Below, piece by piece: positions 22,859 to 33,939 of a DNA stretch of 64,000 nucleotides (the stretch's first letter is position 1; each line of letters begins with the position of its first letter). The position numbers were made by a program, and so were the translations under genes. Origin of the DNA: Amyelois transitella. Lineage: Eukaryota > Arthropoda > Insecta > Lepidoptera > Pyralidae. Where the stretch lies: positions 1,479,501-1,543,500 of the forward strand of contig NC_083505.1 of the NCBI RefSeq assembly GCF_032362555.1. The letters are read 5' to 3'. The notes under the pieces were generated by a model. The model ran no database searches, was not told the DNA's origin, and worked only from the letters and a program-made list of their open reading frames with translations.

Positions 22859-23030
22859 TATTTGAACAGATGACTACAGCATTGCGTGTGATAAATTTGC
22901 ACTACATGCATTTAATTGCCCAAAGAAGATTAAACACAAGTATGTCTTGCAAACGTGTAACTGATATCCGAGCTTTTAACTAAGATATCAACGGAATGCG
23001 CAATTATTAAACCGAAGAAAAAAGTACCTA

Positions 23031-24033
23031 CAGTAATACCCCGGACTTACGCGGTAGGTGGGTCCGAGCGGTTGCCGTGTAAGTCGAATTCGCGTAAGTC
23101 GGGGTTCAACGTTGCATATAAATACATATAAAGTTTGTTTAATCGGGACCAGAGTGTAAAGAAAACAATAATTTAGAAGAAAAATGTTAAATTTAGTGTA
23201 GGATAATAAAAAAAACATTGTTATGAATAAAGTAAGCAAAACCAAAGTTATTTTGATGTCGAAGGCTTCATATATTCTAACGAGTTAAATTTTTCTTCTT
23301 TTCACGTAAGTATAATTTCCTCGTAGCATACCAGTATTTTTTTATTCCTCGTTTTTTGTAGAAACGCGTTCTTCATTACAATCAATTTTTTCTTAACTTT
23401 GTAAACCCTTTTCAATTGAATTGAGTCCTTCTGTTAAGTTTGCAATTGTCATTTGATTTACCGATTCAACTGTGTCTAGCGAATCAGTTTATTCAATGTC
23501 TTGCTCTAAATTTAATTGCTTGGCGATATCAACAACTTCTTCTATTATGCTATCGATTTGTTCAGGATCTGAAATGGTGTCTCCTTGAGTTTCAGAGATG
23601 AAAAAAAATGGACACAGGTTTTTCCACCACTGAGAGTTTTTTGTGAAACCTCCAAGATTGTCCAATATGTAATTCTTACAACATCTAAAACATTGAATTG
23701 CTTCCTAAAATCTAACAGAAAGCTTTTTGTTCTGTCTTAAAGCTTCATGTAGATGTGCAAATGACCGCCTTGTGTAGTAAGTTTTAAATGTTTTAATGAC
23801 TCCCTGGTTCATTTCCTAGACATAATTAGAGATTATAAGTAAAACGCACTTGCCTGTTAAACAATTGCACGCGGAACACGTTTAAACCTGTCGCAAACTG
23901 AACACGTTTAAACCTGTCGCAAATTGAACACTGAGTGGGCGGAGCGAGAGCCGATGTGCGCGGCAAACAAAATGAAAAACCGCGTATCTCCGAATTCGCG
24001 TAAAACGGGGTAGCGCAAGTCGGGGTATTACTG
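23031..24033 (-). mobile_element. Decayed pogo/Tigger-type DNA transposon
   Basis: The ends are inverted: CAGTAATACCCCG(G)ACTTACG on the left, and the right end is the reverse complement of CAGTAATACCCCGACTTGCG. The element is flanked by TA on both sides (23029-23030 and 24034-24035). CAGTAATAC-type termini with TA duplication fit the pogo/Tigger group. At 1003 bp it is shorter than an autonomous element. A broken transposase remains on the minus strand. Confidence 0.8.
23280..23825 (-). pseudogene. pogo/Tigger transposase C-terminal remnant
   Basis: Read on the minus strand from about 23820, one frame gives MNQGVIKTFKTYYTRRSFAH, matching the DQGVI-x-x-FK-x-x-YR region near the end of the DDE domain in Tigger-like transposases. 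Downstream the frame is interrupted by several stops, with acidic segments such as DPEQIDSIIEEVVDIAKQL between them. The N-terminal DNA-binding and most DDE sequences are absent. It cannot encode an active enzyme. Confidence 0.65.
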
Positions 24034-24057
24034 TATTGGAAATTATCAAAACAAAAT

Positions 24058-24157
24058 CTCATTCAGCCGGAAGGCTTAATGATGAAATTGAGATTTTGAT
24101 AATGACAGGTTGCTAGCCTACTGGCCATAACAAAAGACGTGATTATATGTATGTATG
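24058..24157. repeat. SINE-A fragments, rearranged
   Basis: A minus-strand middle portion (24058-24125) is joined to a plus-strand tail (24131-24157, 'agacgtgattatatgtatg'). It lies directly after the pogo/Tigger element. Confidence 0.6.
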
Positions 24158-24303
24158 CTGCAGTGTAGTTTGTTCCGCCGCTTCTACACATGCGCTTTGG
24201 AAGCGGTAGTCAGTAGTACCTAGTTATAATTAGATTTAAGTGATGTGACGACAATAAGTGATACCTTGTATCCAATTTTGAAAATAAATCTATTCTATTC
24301 TAT
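24158..24303 (+). mobile_element. Jockey-like LINE 3'-UTR fragment
   Basis: 'gttccgccgcttctacacat', 'tttggaagcggtagt', 'aagtgataccttgtatcca' and a CTATT-type tail match the reverse complement of 43204-43420. Other plus-strand fragments are at 31203-31322 and 36900-37117. Confidence 0.75.
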
Positions 24304-24721
24304 GAATTTTTGTTGTGTCTAATCTTTCCTACCTACTTAGGTCACAAAGACACACGCCTACCAACTCTACTGCAGGTAAGAACACCTTGTTCCAAAAATG
24401 CTCACGTCAAAAAAATAAATATCAGCTAATCAAATTAGGCAGTTACAAGACAGACGACAATGCCTGGCCGATACCATCGGAGTTCCGTTTGTAACCGGGC
24501 CACATCCGTGGTTGCGATCAGTTACGTAACTGACGAGTCAGCTTGGTCTTCTTAGGAATCAAGAGCATTTCTATGTCATGCGTCTTAGTCATTGGTTGTT
24601 TCTCGCGAACTAATTCGTTAGTTTACGCTCTTAGTCTTGTATGAGTCAAATATTTTTAACACAGCCATAATTTTGAGGATTAATTAATAATTACCTATAT
24701 CGTAATTTTATTCTTATATTA

Positions 24722-24860
24722 TTCTAGCGACCCGCCCTGGCTTCGCGCGGGTAGCATTTATACCTATAAATCTTCCTAATAAAGGAGGTTTATCAGCCTT
24801 TTCAAGACAGTTGGCTCTGTCTACCCTATAAGGGATATAGACGTGATTATATGTATGTAC
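24722..24860 (+). repeat. Two repeat fragments: 'CCGCCCTGGCTTCGCGC' repeat, then SINE-A 3' end
   Basis: 24722-24785 belongs to the family also seen at 8050 and 31326. 24790-24860 is a SINE-A 3' end with its TATG tail. Confidence 0.65.
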
Positions 24861-25457
24861 AGAAAGACAGACGCGGGAAGCGACTTCGCTTTATACCATG
24901 TAGTGATTTATACCTACGTTCTGCGAAGTATATAAATGCGAAATTTCAGATATAATCGCCCAATAAGTATCAGTATATATCTTTTAACACACTTTCCAAA
25001 AAAAATTACGAATTTCAACTTACCACGCCCACTAGTTTTGGCCACAGACGTAGAAACCCCCCACAACCCATTGCTTGTATTTCAGTCACTCAATTGCAGA
25101 AGAGCTTTATATGTATGTATGTATTGATTACTGACTTATGATTGATTTATAAAGGTTTGTCCAATGTCCACTTCGCCTACTTCAGACATCATGAAGTTCC
25201 AATTTCAATTGTTGTAAAAATGACATAATTGACATCTATGGTTTTAAAATAAACAAAAGATAATAGCAGAACGGGTGTAGGCTGCTCAAGCGGGCGCTTT
25301 CCAAATGTTTCAACCATCTAAATATACTAATTCACTAAGTAAAATTTTAACTAAGAATTTACTAAGTAAATTGTTTATTTTTTCTTGAAAGAATATATAT
25401 ATATTTTTTTTAATATTTAAATTTCATATAAGCCAGCTGGCTTTGCCTGTTGTTAAT

Positions 25458-25729
25458 CTATAGGTACTAATATTATAAAACTGAAGAGTTTATTTGTTTG
25501 TTTGAACGCGCTAATCTCATAAACTACTGGTTCAAATTGAAAAAAATTATGCGTTAAATAGACCATTTATAGAGAAAGGCTTTAGGCTATTAATCATCAC
25601 GCTGCAACTATTAGGAGCGAAGAAATAATGGAAAATGTGAAAAATACGGGGAAAATTATTCATCCTTGGATAGTTATTTTAAGCCTCAAGAATGATGAAA
25701 ATAACTATTCTACGCGGACGAACAGCTAG
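25458..25729 (+). mobile_element. Non-autonomous Helitron-like element
   Basis: Same family as 1349-1612. Starts near TCTATAGGTACTAATATT and ends GACGAACAGCTAG followed by T. The usual 'gtcgcgggc' before the terminus is deleted. Confidence 0.65.
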
Positions 25730-25757
25730 TATTAAAATATAAATAAAACAGGTTGCC

Positions 25758-25789
25758 TACATAAAATGACGTCTATATTCCTTGCGCAT
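25758..25789 (-). repeat. SINE-A 3' fragment
   Basis: 'cataaaatgacgtctatatt' plus 'ccttgcg' matches the minus-strand SINE-A 3' end. It stops where SINE-B begins. Confidence 0.5.
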
Positions 25790-26036
25790 TAATAAATAAA
25801 TAAATATACAGGACAAATTACACAGATTGAGTTAGCCTCGAAGTAAGTTCGAGACTTGTGTTACGAGATACTAACTCAACGATACTTTATTTTATAATAA
25901 ATACTTATATAGATAAACATCCAAGACCCAGGCCAATCAGAGAAAGTTCTTTTCTCATCATGCCCTGACCGGGATTCGAACCCGGGACCTCCGGTGACAC
26001 AGACAAGCGTACTACCGCTGCGCCACAGAGGCCGTC
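25790..26036 (-). repeat. tRNA-headed SINE-B, full length
   Basis: The reverse complement starts GGCCTCTGTGGCGCAGCGGT (A box TGGCGCAGCGG), has the B box GGTTCGAATCC, then a ~150-bp body containing 'agttagtatctcgtaacaca', and ends in TATTTATTTATT. A tRNA-like head with both Pol III boxes but no full cloverleaf 3' half marks it as a tRNA-derived SINE, not a tRNA gene. A second copy lies at 63720-63963. Confidence 0.88.
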
Positions 26037-26487
26037 AAATTAATCAATTAAAGAAACGGATTAGAAAAAATTTAACTTATCTAATTGATATTCAGTTACG
26101 AGTGAGAAATGTTGAAATATGTTACGATATCGATCAACACTTCTCTCTATACGTTCATAGTACCTACCCTACATACATATACATATGTATGTGTATATTG
26201 AAGTCACCTTTTGAAATCATCACAATCTATTTATTTGTTGCATTATTTATATGGTATTATTATTTTTGTGCAATACCTTACCTGTAACTCAAATATTTGA
26301 CACCTATAAGTGATATTTCATTACTTGTAATAAAATAGCCATTTCAACATCGTCCTCTCATCTCACCATTTTGAATCGGTACTTACTTATCATCATCACA
26401 GATCATAAAGTCCCTTCTTTTTTTCTCTGTATATATGCGCTTTCCTCGGAAAGTTGTGGACGGATTTGTTTTTATCCCTTAGTCTAA

Positions 26488-26544
26488 CTCTACGATCTCC
26501 TCCAGGAAGAAATCGTCCACAACTTCCTGGAGGAGATCGTAGAG
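26488..26544. repeat. Perfect 22-bp inverted repeat
   Basis: Arms 26488-26509 and 26523-26544 are exact reverse complements, with a 13-nt spacer (aaatcgtccacaa). It lies 2 bp from the left target duplication of the SINE-A/RTE-B composite. Confidence 0.9.
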
Positions 26545-26547
26545 AAA

Positions 26548-29500
26548 TGGTAGGAACCGTTTGCCGTGTGGTTCCCGGCACCATTACAAAAGAATAGGAC
26601 CACTCCATCTCTTTCCCACGGATGTCGTAAGAGCCGACTAAGGGATAGACTTGGGATTCCTCTTTAATGTAAATCCCTGCCAATCTAAGGTCTGCCGCGC
26701 CGATGGATGCATGGCTAGGGGCGAGCCTAGTCTCGAGCGTGCCACTTCCGCCATGGGGTTGGGCGACCCCCAGGTAATGGCTAGCCTTACCCTGGCATGC
26801 GGGGCTCTGCTGGGGCGGACAAAATTTTTCCCTAGCGTCTCGTGGGAATCGCATTATGAACCTTAAAAAGCATATAAATGGCGGCGATGGTGTCCGCACC
26901 CCATCACGTCTCGTTCCCGGCGGGAGCGGTATGCGGTCTGCTGAAAGCCGCTTTGCGACGATGAATGTAAGAGGAGGAATGAAGGATAAGATTGAGGAAG
27001 TATGCCAGATGATGGATGAAAGACGTTTGGATGTGTTGTGCGTGAATGAAACGAAGCGGAAAGGATGCGACGCGACGCAGCACGGCCCTTACACGGCGTA
27101 TTGGTCTGGAATTTCCAGTACCAGCCGAGGCTGTCAAGGGGTCGGTCTAATTCTTTCTGCACGAATGGCTGAGTGCGTGAATGAGTATGAGTGTGTCAGC
27201 CCTCGTCTTCTATGGATTAGGCTGAAAGTTGGAATCACTCGGATCTTCGTTCTAGGTGTTTATGCACCTTGGGATGTGGGTTCGAGGGGTACAACATCAG
27301 CAAAAAGCGAAAACGAGGAGTTCTGGAATAGTGTAAGAGAAGTATTGAAAGTTACCAAGCCAAATGAGAAGATTATTATGTTAGGTGATTTTAATGGATG
27401 GGTGGGTGTAAAGCGTGATGGATATGAAAAGGTGCTTGGTGCGTTTGGTGACGAAAAGGTGAATGATAATGGAAGAAGTGTATTAGAAATTTGTCTAGAG
27501 TGGGATCTTTTTGTGTCGAACTCAATGTTTCAACATAAAGAGATCCACACCTACACAAGAGTGGAAGGTATTTTAAAAAGTATGATAGACTTTGTGATTG
27601 TAGATGAAAGATTGAAGAACAAAGTGCTGGATACCCGTGCATATCGCGGTGCTGGCATTGACTCGGACCATTTACTGGTGATATCCCAGATAAGGGGTAT
27701 CTTCAATCGCTGGCGGCACAGGGTAAGGGAGCAAACCAGCGCTTTGGAAAGAGTAAAAGTAGAAAATTTGCAAGATATGGATGTAGGTAAGAAGTATATT
27801 AATAGACTGAAGGATGAATTTGAAGATTTAGAGGAAATGAGCGATATTGAAGATGGATGGAAGGAATTTAAAGAAAGAATTGTGAAAGTAGCTGTTGAAG
27901 TGTGTGGTGTAAGTAGAAGAAGGAAAGAAAAAAATCACAAAAATGCGTGGATGAGTAAAGATGTGCAAGAACTTGTGCGATTAAAGAAGAAAGCATGGCT
28001 GGATTTGTTAGCAGCAAAAGCTAACTTAAGAATGCAAGAGGTTATAGATGAAGATGTGAATGAAGCACGTAAGGAATATAAGAAAATGAAAGATTTGGTT
28101 AAGAAAGCTGTGATTAGAAAGAAAGAAGAGTATAAAGAGGATTTTGATAAAAGGCTATCAGAAGACTTTCAGTCAAATCTGAAAGTATTCTGGAAATCCG
28201 TAAGGTCAGCCCGAGGAAATACTATAACCAGAGAGCTGACTAGGATCAGATGCCAGGATGGTAGCGTTGTGAAAGGAGAAGAATGTGTACTAAAGATATG
28301 GAAGGACTATTTTGAAAGTTTATTTGAAAAAAAGGAAGGAAATAAGAAAGATTTCTGCTATAGCGAAGAAAAAGAGAATGAGATGGAAGGCGAAATTGAA
28401 ATGTTCGAAATTGTGGAAGCACTTAAGAGTATGAAAGCGGGAAAGGCTGCTGGGTGTGATAGAGTGTCGGTCGAGATGCTTAAAGCAGGAAAAGGCGTAG
28501 TAGCTAGTCAGTTGTACTGCCTTTTCAATTTGTGTTGGAGAAGCGGCCGAGTACCAAAAGATTGGTGTAAGGCTGTTATCGTGCCACTTTACAAAGGAAA
28601 AGGGTCACAGCTGGACTGCAAAAATTATCGTGGTATAAGCCTGCTTAGCGTCGTCGGCAAATTGTATGCTAAGGTATTGATTAATAGAGTCAGGAATGAA
28701 ACTGATGACAAAATATGGGATGCTCAAGCGGGATTTCGAAAGGGAATGGGATGTACTGATCAGGTCTTTTCCTTGCGGTGCATAGCCGAAAAGTTTTTGG
28801 CCAAGAGTCAAAAAGTCTATTGCACATTCGTAGATCTGGAAAAGGCCTATGACAGAGTTGAGAGGAATGAATTGTGGTCAGCACTTTCTATGCATGGGGT
28901 GAGCAGTCTCTTAATACGAGCACTGAAATCCTTATATGAGGATTCGAGTGCTTGTGTCAGGATAAACGGAGCGCACACTGAGTGGTTTAAGATTGAGAAA
29001 GGCGTTAGGCAAGGATGTGTTGCGTCACCGTGGCTGTTCAACCTATTTATGGATAGCTGTTTGACAGATTTGAAAGAGTCTAAAAGTTAAGGATGAATGA
29101 GTTACTCGTCAAATGTCTGCTCTATGCCGACGATCAGGTTATACTGGCGTCATCAGCGGAGGAGTTACAGGAGATGGTAAACTGTATGCATGAAGCTTTA
29201 AAAGAGAAAGGAATGAAAGTGAACGTAAGTAAAACTAAAACACTGGTTTTTGAAATGGAGAAAGAAATGACAGCATGTAATATTTTGATTGGAGGAGAAA
29301 AAGTGGAGCAAGTGAAAGAGTTTGTATATCTAGGATCAAAGTTTACATCAGATGGCAAGTATGATAGTGATATTGAAAGGAGAGTGAACGCGGGGAACAT
29401 GGTGAATGGAGCTTTGCATGCCTTTATGAGCAGTCAGAAACTATCCAAAAAGGCTCGACTGGCTGTGCACAGGGGCGTGTTGGTCCCGACATTAATGTAT

Positions 29501-29995
29501 GGGAGTGAAAGTTGGGTATGGCAAAAGAAGCATGAAAGCAGAATAAATGCAGTGGAAATGAGAGCGTTAAGGAGTATGATGGGTGTGAAATTGAGTGACA
29601 GGATAAGGAACAGCGTGATAAGGGAATGTTGTGATGTGAAAGAAGATGTAGTTACAGGAATAGAAAAGGGTATGTTAAGATGGTTCGGTCATGTGGAGAG
29701 GATGAATGAAAGCAGGTTGACTAAGCAGATATACAAGGAGAGTGTGGAGGGAAAGGTCGGAGTGGGAAGACCTAGACGAACGTATCTTGATCAAATTAAG
29801 GACGTCCTGGTAAAGGGTCAGGTCAAAAGTACCCGAAACCGCCGAGCTTGTATGAAGAGAGTTATGAATGTGGACGAAGCGAAAGAAGTATGCAGAGATC
29901 GTGGCAAGTGGAAAGAGGTAGTCTCTGCCTACCCCTCCGGGAAAGAGGCGTGATTTTATGTATGTATGTATGTATGTATGTGGTAGGAACCATTT
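26548..29995 (+). mobile_element. Chimeric insertion: SINE-A 5' half fused to full-length RTE-B, with target-site duplication
   Basis: The left direct repeat TGGTAGGAACCGTTT (26548-26562) is followed at once by a complete SINE-A 5' end (26563-26665), about 11 nt of filler (26666-26676), RTE-B from its true first base (26677) to its TATG tail (29980), and the right direct repeat TGGTAGGAACCATTT (29981-29995; 14 of 15 match). No SINE-A 3' half follows the RTE. This is the structure expected if reverse transcriptase finished the RTE RNA, then jumped to a SINE RNA before second-strand attachment. Confidence 0.85.
26856..29953 (+). pseudogene. RTE-B endonuclease/reverse transcriptase, frameshifted
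   Basis: It is near-identical to the RTE-A protein: apart from the N-terminal tract I see only an Arg-to-Gln change (ISRIRG to ISQIRG) and a Gly-to-Glu change (RRKGK to RRKEK). A 4-bp deletion at 29087/29088 (ggat lost after 'aaaagt') puts a stop at 29088-29090, so the first frame ends after 744 codons, just before the YADD motif. The remaining C-terminal 286 codons are open at 29093-29953. The protein as encoded lacks the reverse transcriptase catalytic pair. The N-terminus reads MNLKKHINGGDG where RTE-A has MDANLLKEHLDGGDG. Confidence 0.93.
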
Positions 29996-30313
29996 CTTGT
30001 GAACTAGCAACAACATTGAATCATCTTGCATACACAATAAAATAGCCAATAAATCGTTATCTATGTAATAACCAGTACAAAAACTATGGTAAAAGAGAAA
30101 GGCAATTAACATGTACCTACATGAAATGGCTCCCATAAAAACTTGATTATGAATTATTATTTATTTAGTAATAGACAATTATTAATATTACAAATTACTT
30201 GGTACATATTACAAATTCTTTGGCGTAACATCTTCATCTCGAATTTTGTTACATCATTTAACATTTAATTATGTAGCAAATACCTTACGACTTAAAATGA
30301 TACCACAGAGCAT

Positions 30314-30407
30314 AGTACAGTTAACCGCATATCAAGTTACCATGCTTTACGCGGTAATCGCGGCTTATTTATAGTAAATTTGGGTTTGATATGATGGTAA
30401 CTGTACA
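30314..30407. mobile_element. Small terminal-inverted-repeat element
   Basis: The ends 'agtacagttaaccgcatatc' (left) and the reverse complement of 'gatatgatggtaactgtac' (right) match at most positions over about 22 bp and enclose ~50 bp. There is no coding capacity. It could be a tiny MITE or a chance quasi-palindrome. Confidence 0.45.
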
Positions 30408-30831
30408 ATCTTCCTTGCTCTTTGGATGATTTAAATGAATAACAGTCGTAATCTGCCGGTCATGGTGAAAAGGAGGTATTTCATCAACATCCCTTTGAAA
30501 TCAGTAGCCGTTTATTGAAGTAAAATGAACAGAACTGACAAGAATTGTTACCATTTATTTTAAAGCAGGGAAAATTTTAACCAATTTTTTTCACAGTATG
30601 AAAGGTCATATGCTGTATAAGAAGACTCCGACTTCAAAGCGAAGAACTGAAAATTATGATAAAGGGATGGACAGTAAATTAAAATCAGTAAATCCGCGAC
30701 TCGAACATTTGTTTCCATGACTCCACTAATACTCTCTCCGCGACTGAGCTGGTGTGATTTTCTGATATATTTATAGTATATACCACCATAAATTATAATT
30801 TTACTTGTCTTAATAACTAGGTACTTGTTTT

Positions 30832-31117
30832 ACATATACATACATACATATGATCACGTCTATATCCCTTGCGGGGTAGACAGAGCCAACAGTCTTGAAA
30901 AGACTGAATGGCCACGTTCAGCTATTTGGCTTAATGATAGAACCGAGATTCAAATAGTGACAGGTTGCTAGCCCATCGCCTAAAAGAGGAATCCTAAGTT
31001 AATAAGCCTATCCCTTAGTCGCCTTTTACGACATCCATGGGAAAGAGATGGAGTGGTCCTATTCTTTTTTGTAATAGTGCCGGGAACCACACGGCACTGC
31101 CGGGAACCACACGGCAG
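30832..31117 (-). repeat. SINE-A copy with duplicated 5' hairpin
   Basis: Full minus-strand copy close to consensus. The 5' hairpin is present twice in tandem (about 31078-31098 and 31098-31117). Confidence 0.9.
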
Positions 31118-31202
31118 TACTTGTTTTACGAACGCCTTAACCAGGATTTGGTCATCGTACGTCTAAAACGAAACCCGGTGATGTCAATTATGTTTTTTTA
31201 TT

Positions 31203-31322
31203 AATTTTGAGAACATTCTTTGGAAGCGGTAGTAGTTATACTTAATTAGATTTAAGTGATGTGACGTCAATAAGTGATACCTTGTATCCAATTTTGAAAA
31301 TAAATCTTTTATATTCTATTCT
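31203..31322 (+). mobile_element. Jockey-like LINE 3'-UTR fragment
   Basis: 'tttggaagcggtagtagtta' to 'aaataaatcttttatattct' matches the same 3' UTR as 24158-24303. A 'CCACCCCGGCTTCGG' repeat fragment follows at 31326-31452. Confidence 0.7.
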
Positions 31323-31511
31323 TTATACTAGTGACCCACCCCGGCTTCGGACTAGTAGCATTTATAACTATAAAACCAACCTCAAACAGAAAAAAAATCC
31401 GTGAACGATTTTCCAAGATTAGCGTCTACATACAGACAGATAGATAAGGGGAACTTTTGAACCATGCAAATTAAGAGTAACAAGCATTCCAGATATGTGT
31501 TCCTTAAATAA

Positions 31512-31764
31512 ATGTGGTTCCCGGCACCATTTAAAAAAAAGAATAGGACCACTCCATTCTCTTTCCCATGGATGTCGTAAAAGGCGACTAAGGGATAAGC
31601 TTACAAACATGGCATTCTTCTTTTAGGCGATGGGCGCAACCTGTCACTATTTGAATCTCAATTCTGTCATCAAGCCAAACAGCTGAGCGTGGCCTATTAG
31701 TTTTTTTCAGACTGTTGTCTCTGTTTTCCCCGCAAGGGATATAGACTATGTATGTATGTATGTA
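31512..31764 (+). repeat. SINE-A copy, near full length
   Basis: Plus-strand copy that lacks the first few bases of the hairpin and has a short deletion before the TATG tail. Confidence 0.87.
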
Positions 31765-32083
31765 AATAAATGTTTCTCCTTACTTTACATTTGCACAGAC
31801 TTCATCTTAGACTTGCCATCTCTAACCACGCCACCTCAATGTCCGCAACGGGTAGAAATCAAGTTATATATTAATGAACCAAATCGTTTGGTAACTGTAA
31901 CGTACCATGAACACAATGGCGGATAGTTGGGCCACCACTCGCGAAAGAATGGTGTGTGTCTCAGCCTAATTAAAGTTAACAATCGTTTTGCAGCGTTTAA
32001 ATGTTGCAATTTGAGGTTATCTTGTGGATTATCTTGTGGATTCCTGTGGGAAGGCTTGAGGTGTACTTTGATCAGGGCATACG

Positions 32084-32339
32084 TACACATATAATCACGT
32101 CTATATCCCTTGTGGGGTAGACAGGGCCAACAGTCTTGAAAATACTGATAGGCCACGTTGAGCTGTTTGGCTTGATAATAGAATTGAGATTCAAATAGTG
32201 ACAGGTTGCTAGCCCATCGCTTAAAAAAAGAATTCCAAGTTTGTAAGCCTATACCTTAGTCGCCTTTTACGACATCCATGGGAAAAGAATGGAGTGGTCC
32301 AATTCTTTTTTTGTATTAGTGCCGGGAACCACACGGCAC
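32084..32339 (-). repeat. SINE-A copy, full length
   Basis: Minus-strand copy close to consensus, with both ends present. Confidence 0.9.
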
Positions 32340-32849
32340 GAATACGTAGTTTGGAAACTAAACTGCAGTATATTACGAGTATTGCCACAGGAAAAAATGC
32401 TATTTTTTCCTTACACTATACAAAAGCAAACTTTAAGCCAATAATTTCAAAACTGTGACGTCTAATTCGTAAATGTGGGTCGCTGAAAACAGTTGATAGA
32501 ACCACAATAGCGCAGACCGCAGTTTCGTAAATCATGAAAGCCGTAAGATATTGTCAATGCTTTTTAATTTAAGCGGCTTTTGTCCGTGATAATTTGATGT
32601 TTTGGAAACATTGGCTAGGTGCGTGTCGGGCAACTGGTAATGTAGACATTCATAGTTACTCATCACATGAACTTTATCATCAAAGTAAGCGGCAAACGCG
32701 GATATACAATAGTTGTGGCGACAAACAAAAAAAAATATTTTTTTTCTTTATTTTTATTAATATATTCTTCAAAACCTTACAAACTTCTATGAAGAGTAAG
32801 ATGCTTTTACAAAAAAAACGATGTAGTAGCACGGGGAGGCAGTATCCAC

Positions 32850-33085
32850 ACTAATAATAAAGAGGAAAGATTTGTATTTTTGTATGTTTGTGTGGAATAA
32901 ACTCAAAAACTACTGGTCCGATTTTGATAAAATTTGGCACAGATATAGAATAGACCCTCAAAAGTGACATAAATTTGTTTTGAAATAAATTAGTTTTCAG
33001 GTAGATTATTCAACATTCATAAAGTAATCCGGGAAAAAAGCGCTACCGAAAATCTTTCCGTGCGTGCGCTGGATCCACTGTTGAT
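32850..33085 (+). repeat. Non-autonomous interspersed element, unclassified
   Basis: 'taataataaagaggaaagat', 'ggtccgattttgataaaatt' and 'tttggcacagatatagaata' form a module similar in style to the Helitron-like copies here, but the right terminus is not clear. Confidence 0.4.
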
Positions 33086-33089
33086 TATA

Positions 33090-33935
33090 CAGACATACAA
33101 TTATTTTATATTTAGTGTTTAAATAATGCGAACGCTTAAAGCAAAAGTGTGAAAATGAAACATTTTTACACATCTGCTGAAAATAATGCCATCAAGAATG
33201 CTATAGATAATTAATAAGAGCGGGAATAAAGATATAAAAGCTGTATCAAGCACTTAGTTTGAAAATTTCGTTCAGTAACCGTTGGCATTCCTGGAAGTAA
33301 GATGCAATTTCAAAATGCATTTAAAAATAGAGGTGTGCAGCAGGCGCGACCGATCCATATCGATTTTCATTAATATTTCAGGTTCATTTCACAATTATCA
33401 TAAGCCGAAGTTAAACACCGGCTAAGTGCTTCCGAAATAATCGATAACTTTACAAATATAACAGAGTCTATAACATTTCCTGTAACACTATTGATTTAAG
33501 ATTTAAAATTGCGCGTCTATTGTGCAAATGGTCATTGTAATTTTACAATTTTGCACAGTTTATTATGTTCGCATCTTTTTCTGTAAAAATAAATCGATAA
33601 GGTCGAAAATTGCGTGTCGCTATTGCAAATAGTGATTGTAAATTTTAAATTAATGTTATAAATGTTTGGTTCTTGGAAAATCGAGATATAACAGAGCGTA
33701 GACAAGGCCGCTTCGCGATAATTTGTTGACAAACTAATGAATTTTCATTATTTCGTTTTGTCTCTCGAACTAGGCCGAACTTTTTTGTTAGTATTAAAGT
33801 TAATCTAATCTTTTGCGGACATTTTTAGACTACGGTGATTAGTTACCATAAGATCAGGTCACAAAAATCTGACCTGACATTAACATTCCTTCTATTGCCA
33901 TGGAGAGGATGAACAGGAAAATAGTTTATAGGTAA
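33090..33935. other. AT-rich stretch with nothing recognised
   Basis: No gene, repeat or motif is supported. The 66-codon minus frame at 33532-33732 has no recognisable feature. Confidence 0.4.
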
Positions 33936-33939
33936 GTAA

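Noticed and set aside
25975..26036. tRNA gene
   Set aside because: A and B boxes are present, but the 3' half of the cloverleaf is replaced by SINE body and a TATT tail; a second copy with the same body shows it is a SINE.
26396..26899. 167-codon minus-strand frame
   Set aside because: It crosses an inverted repeat, a SINE 5' half and the antisense of an RTE 5' end, so it is a chance frame.
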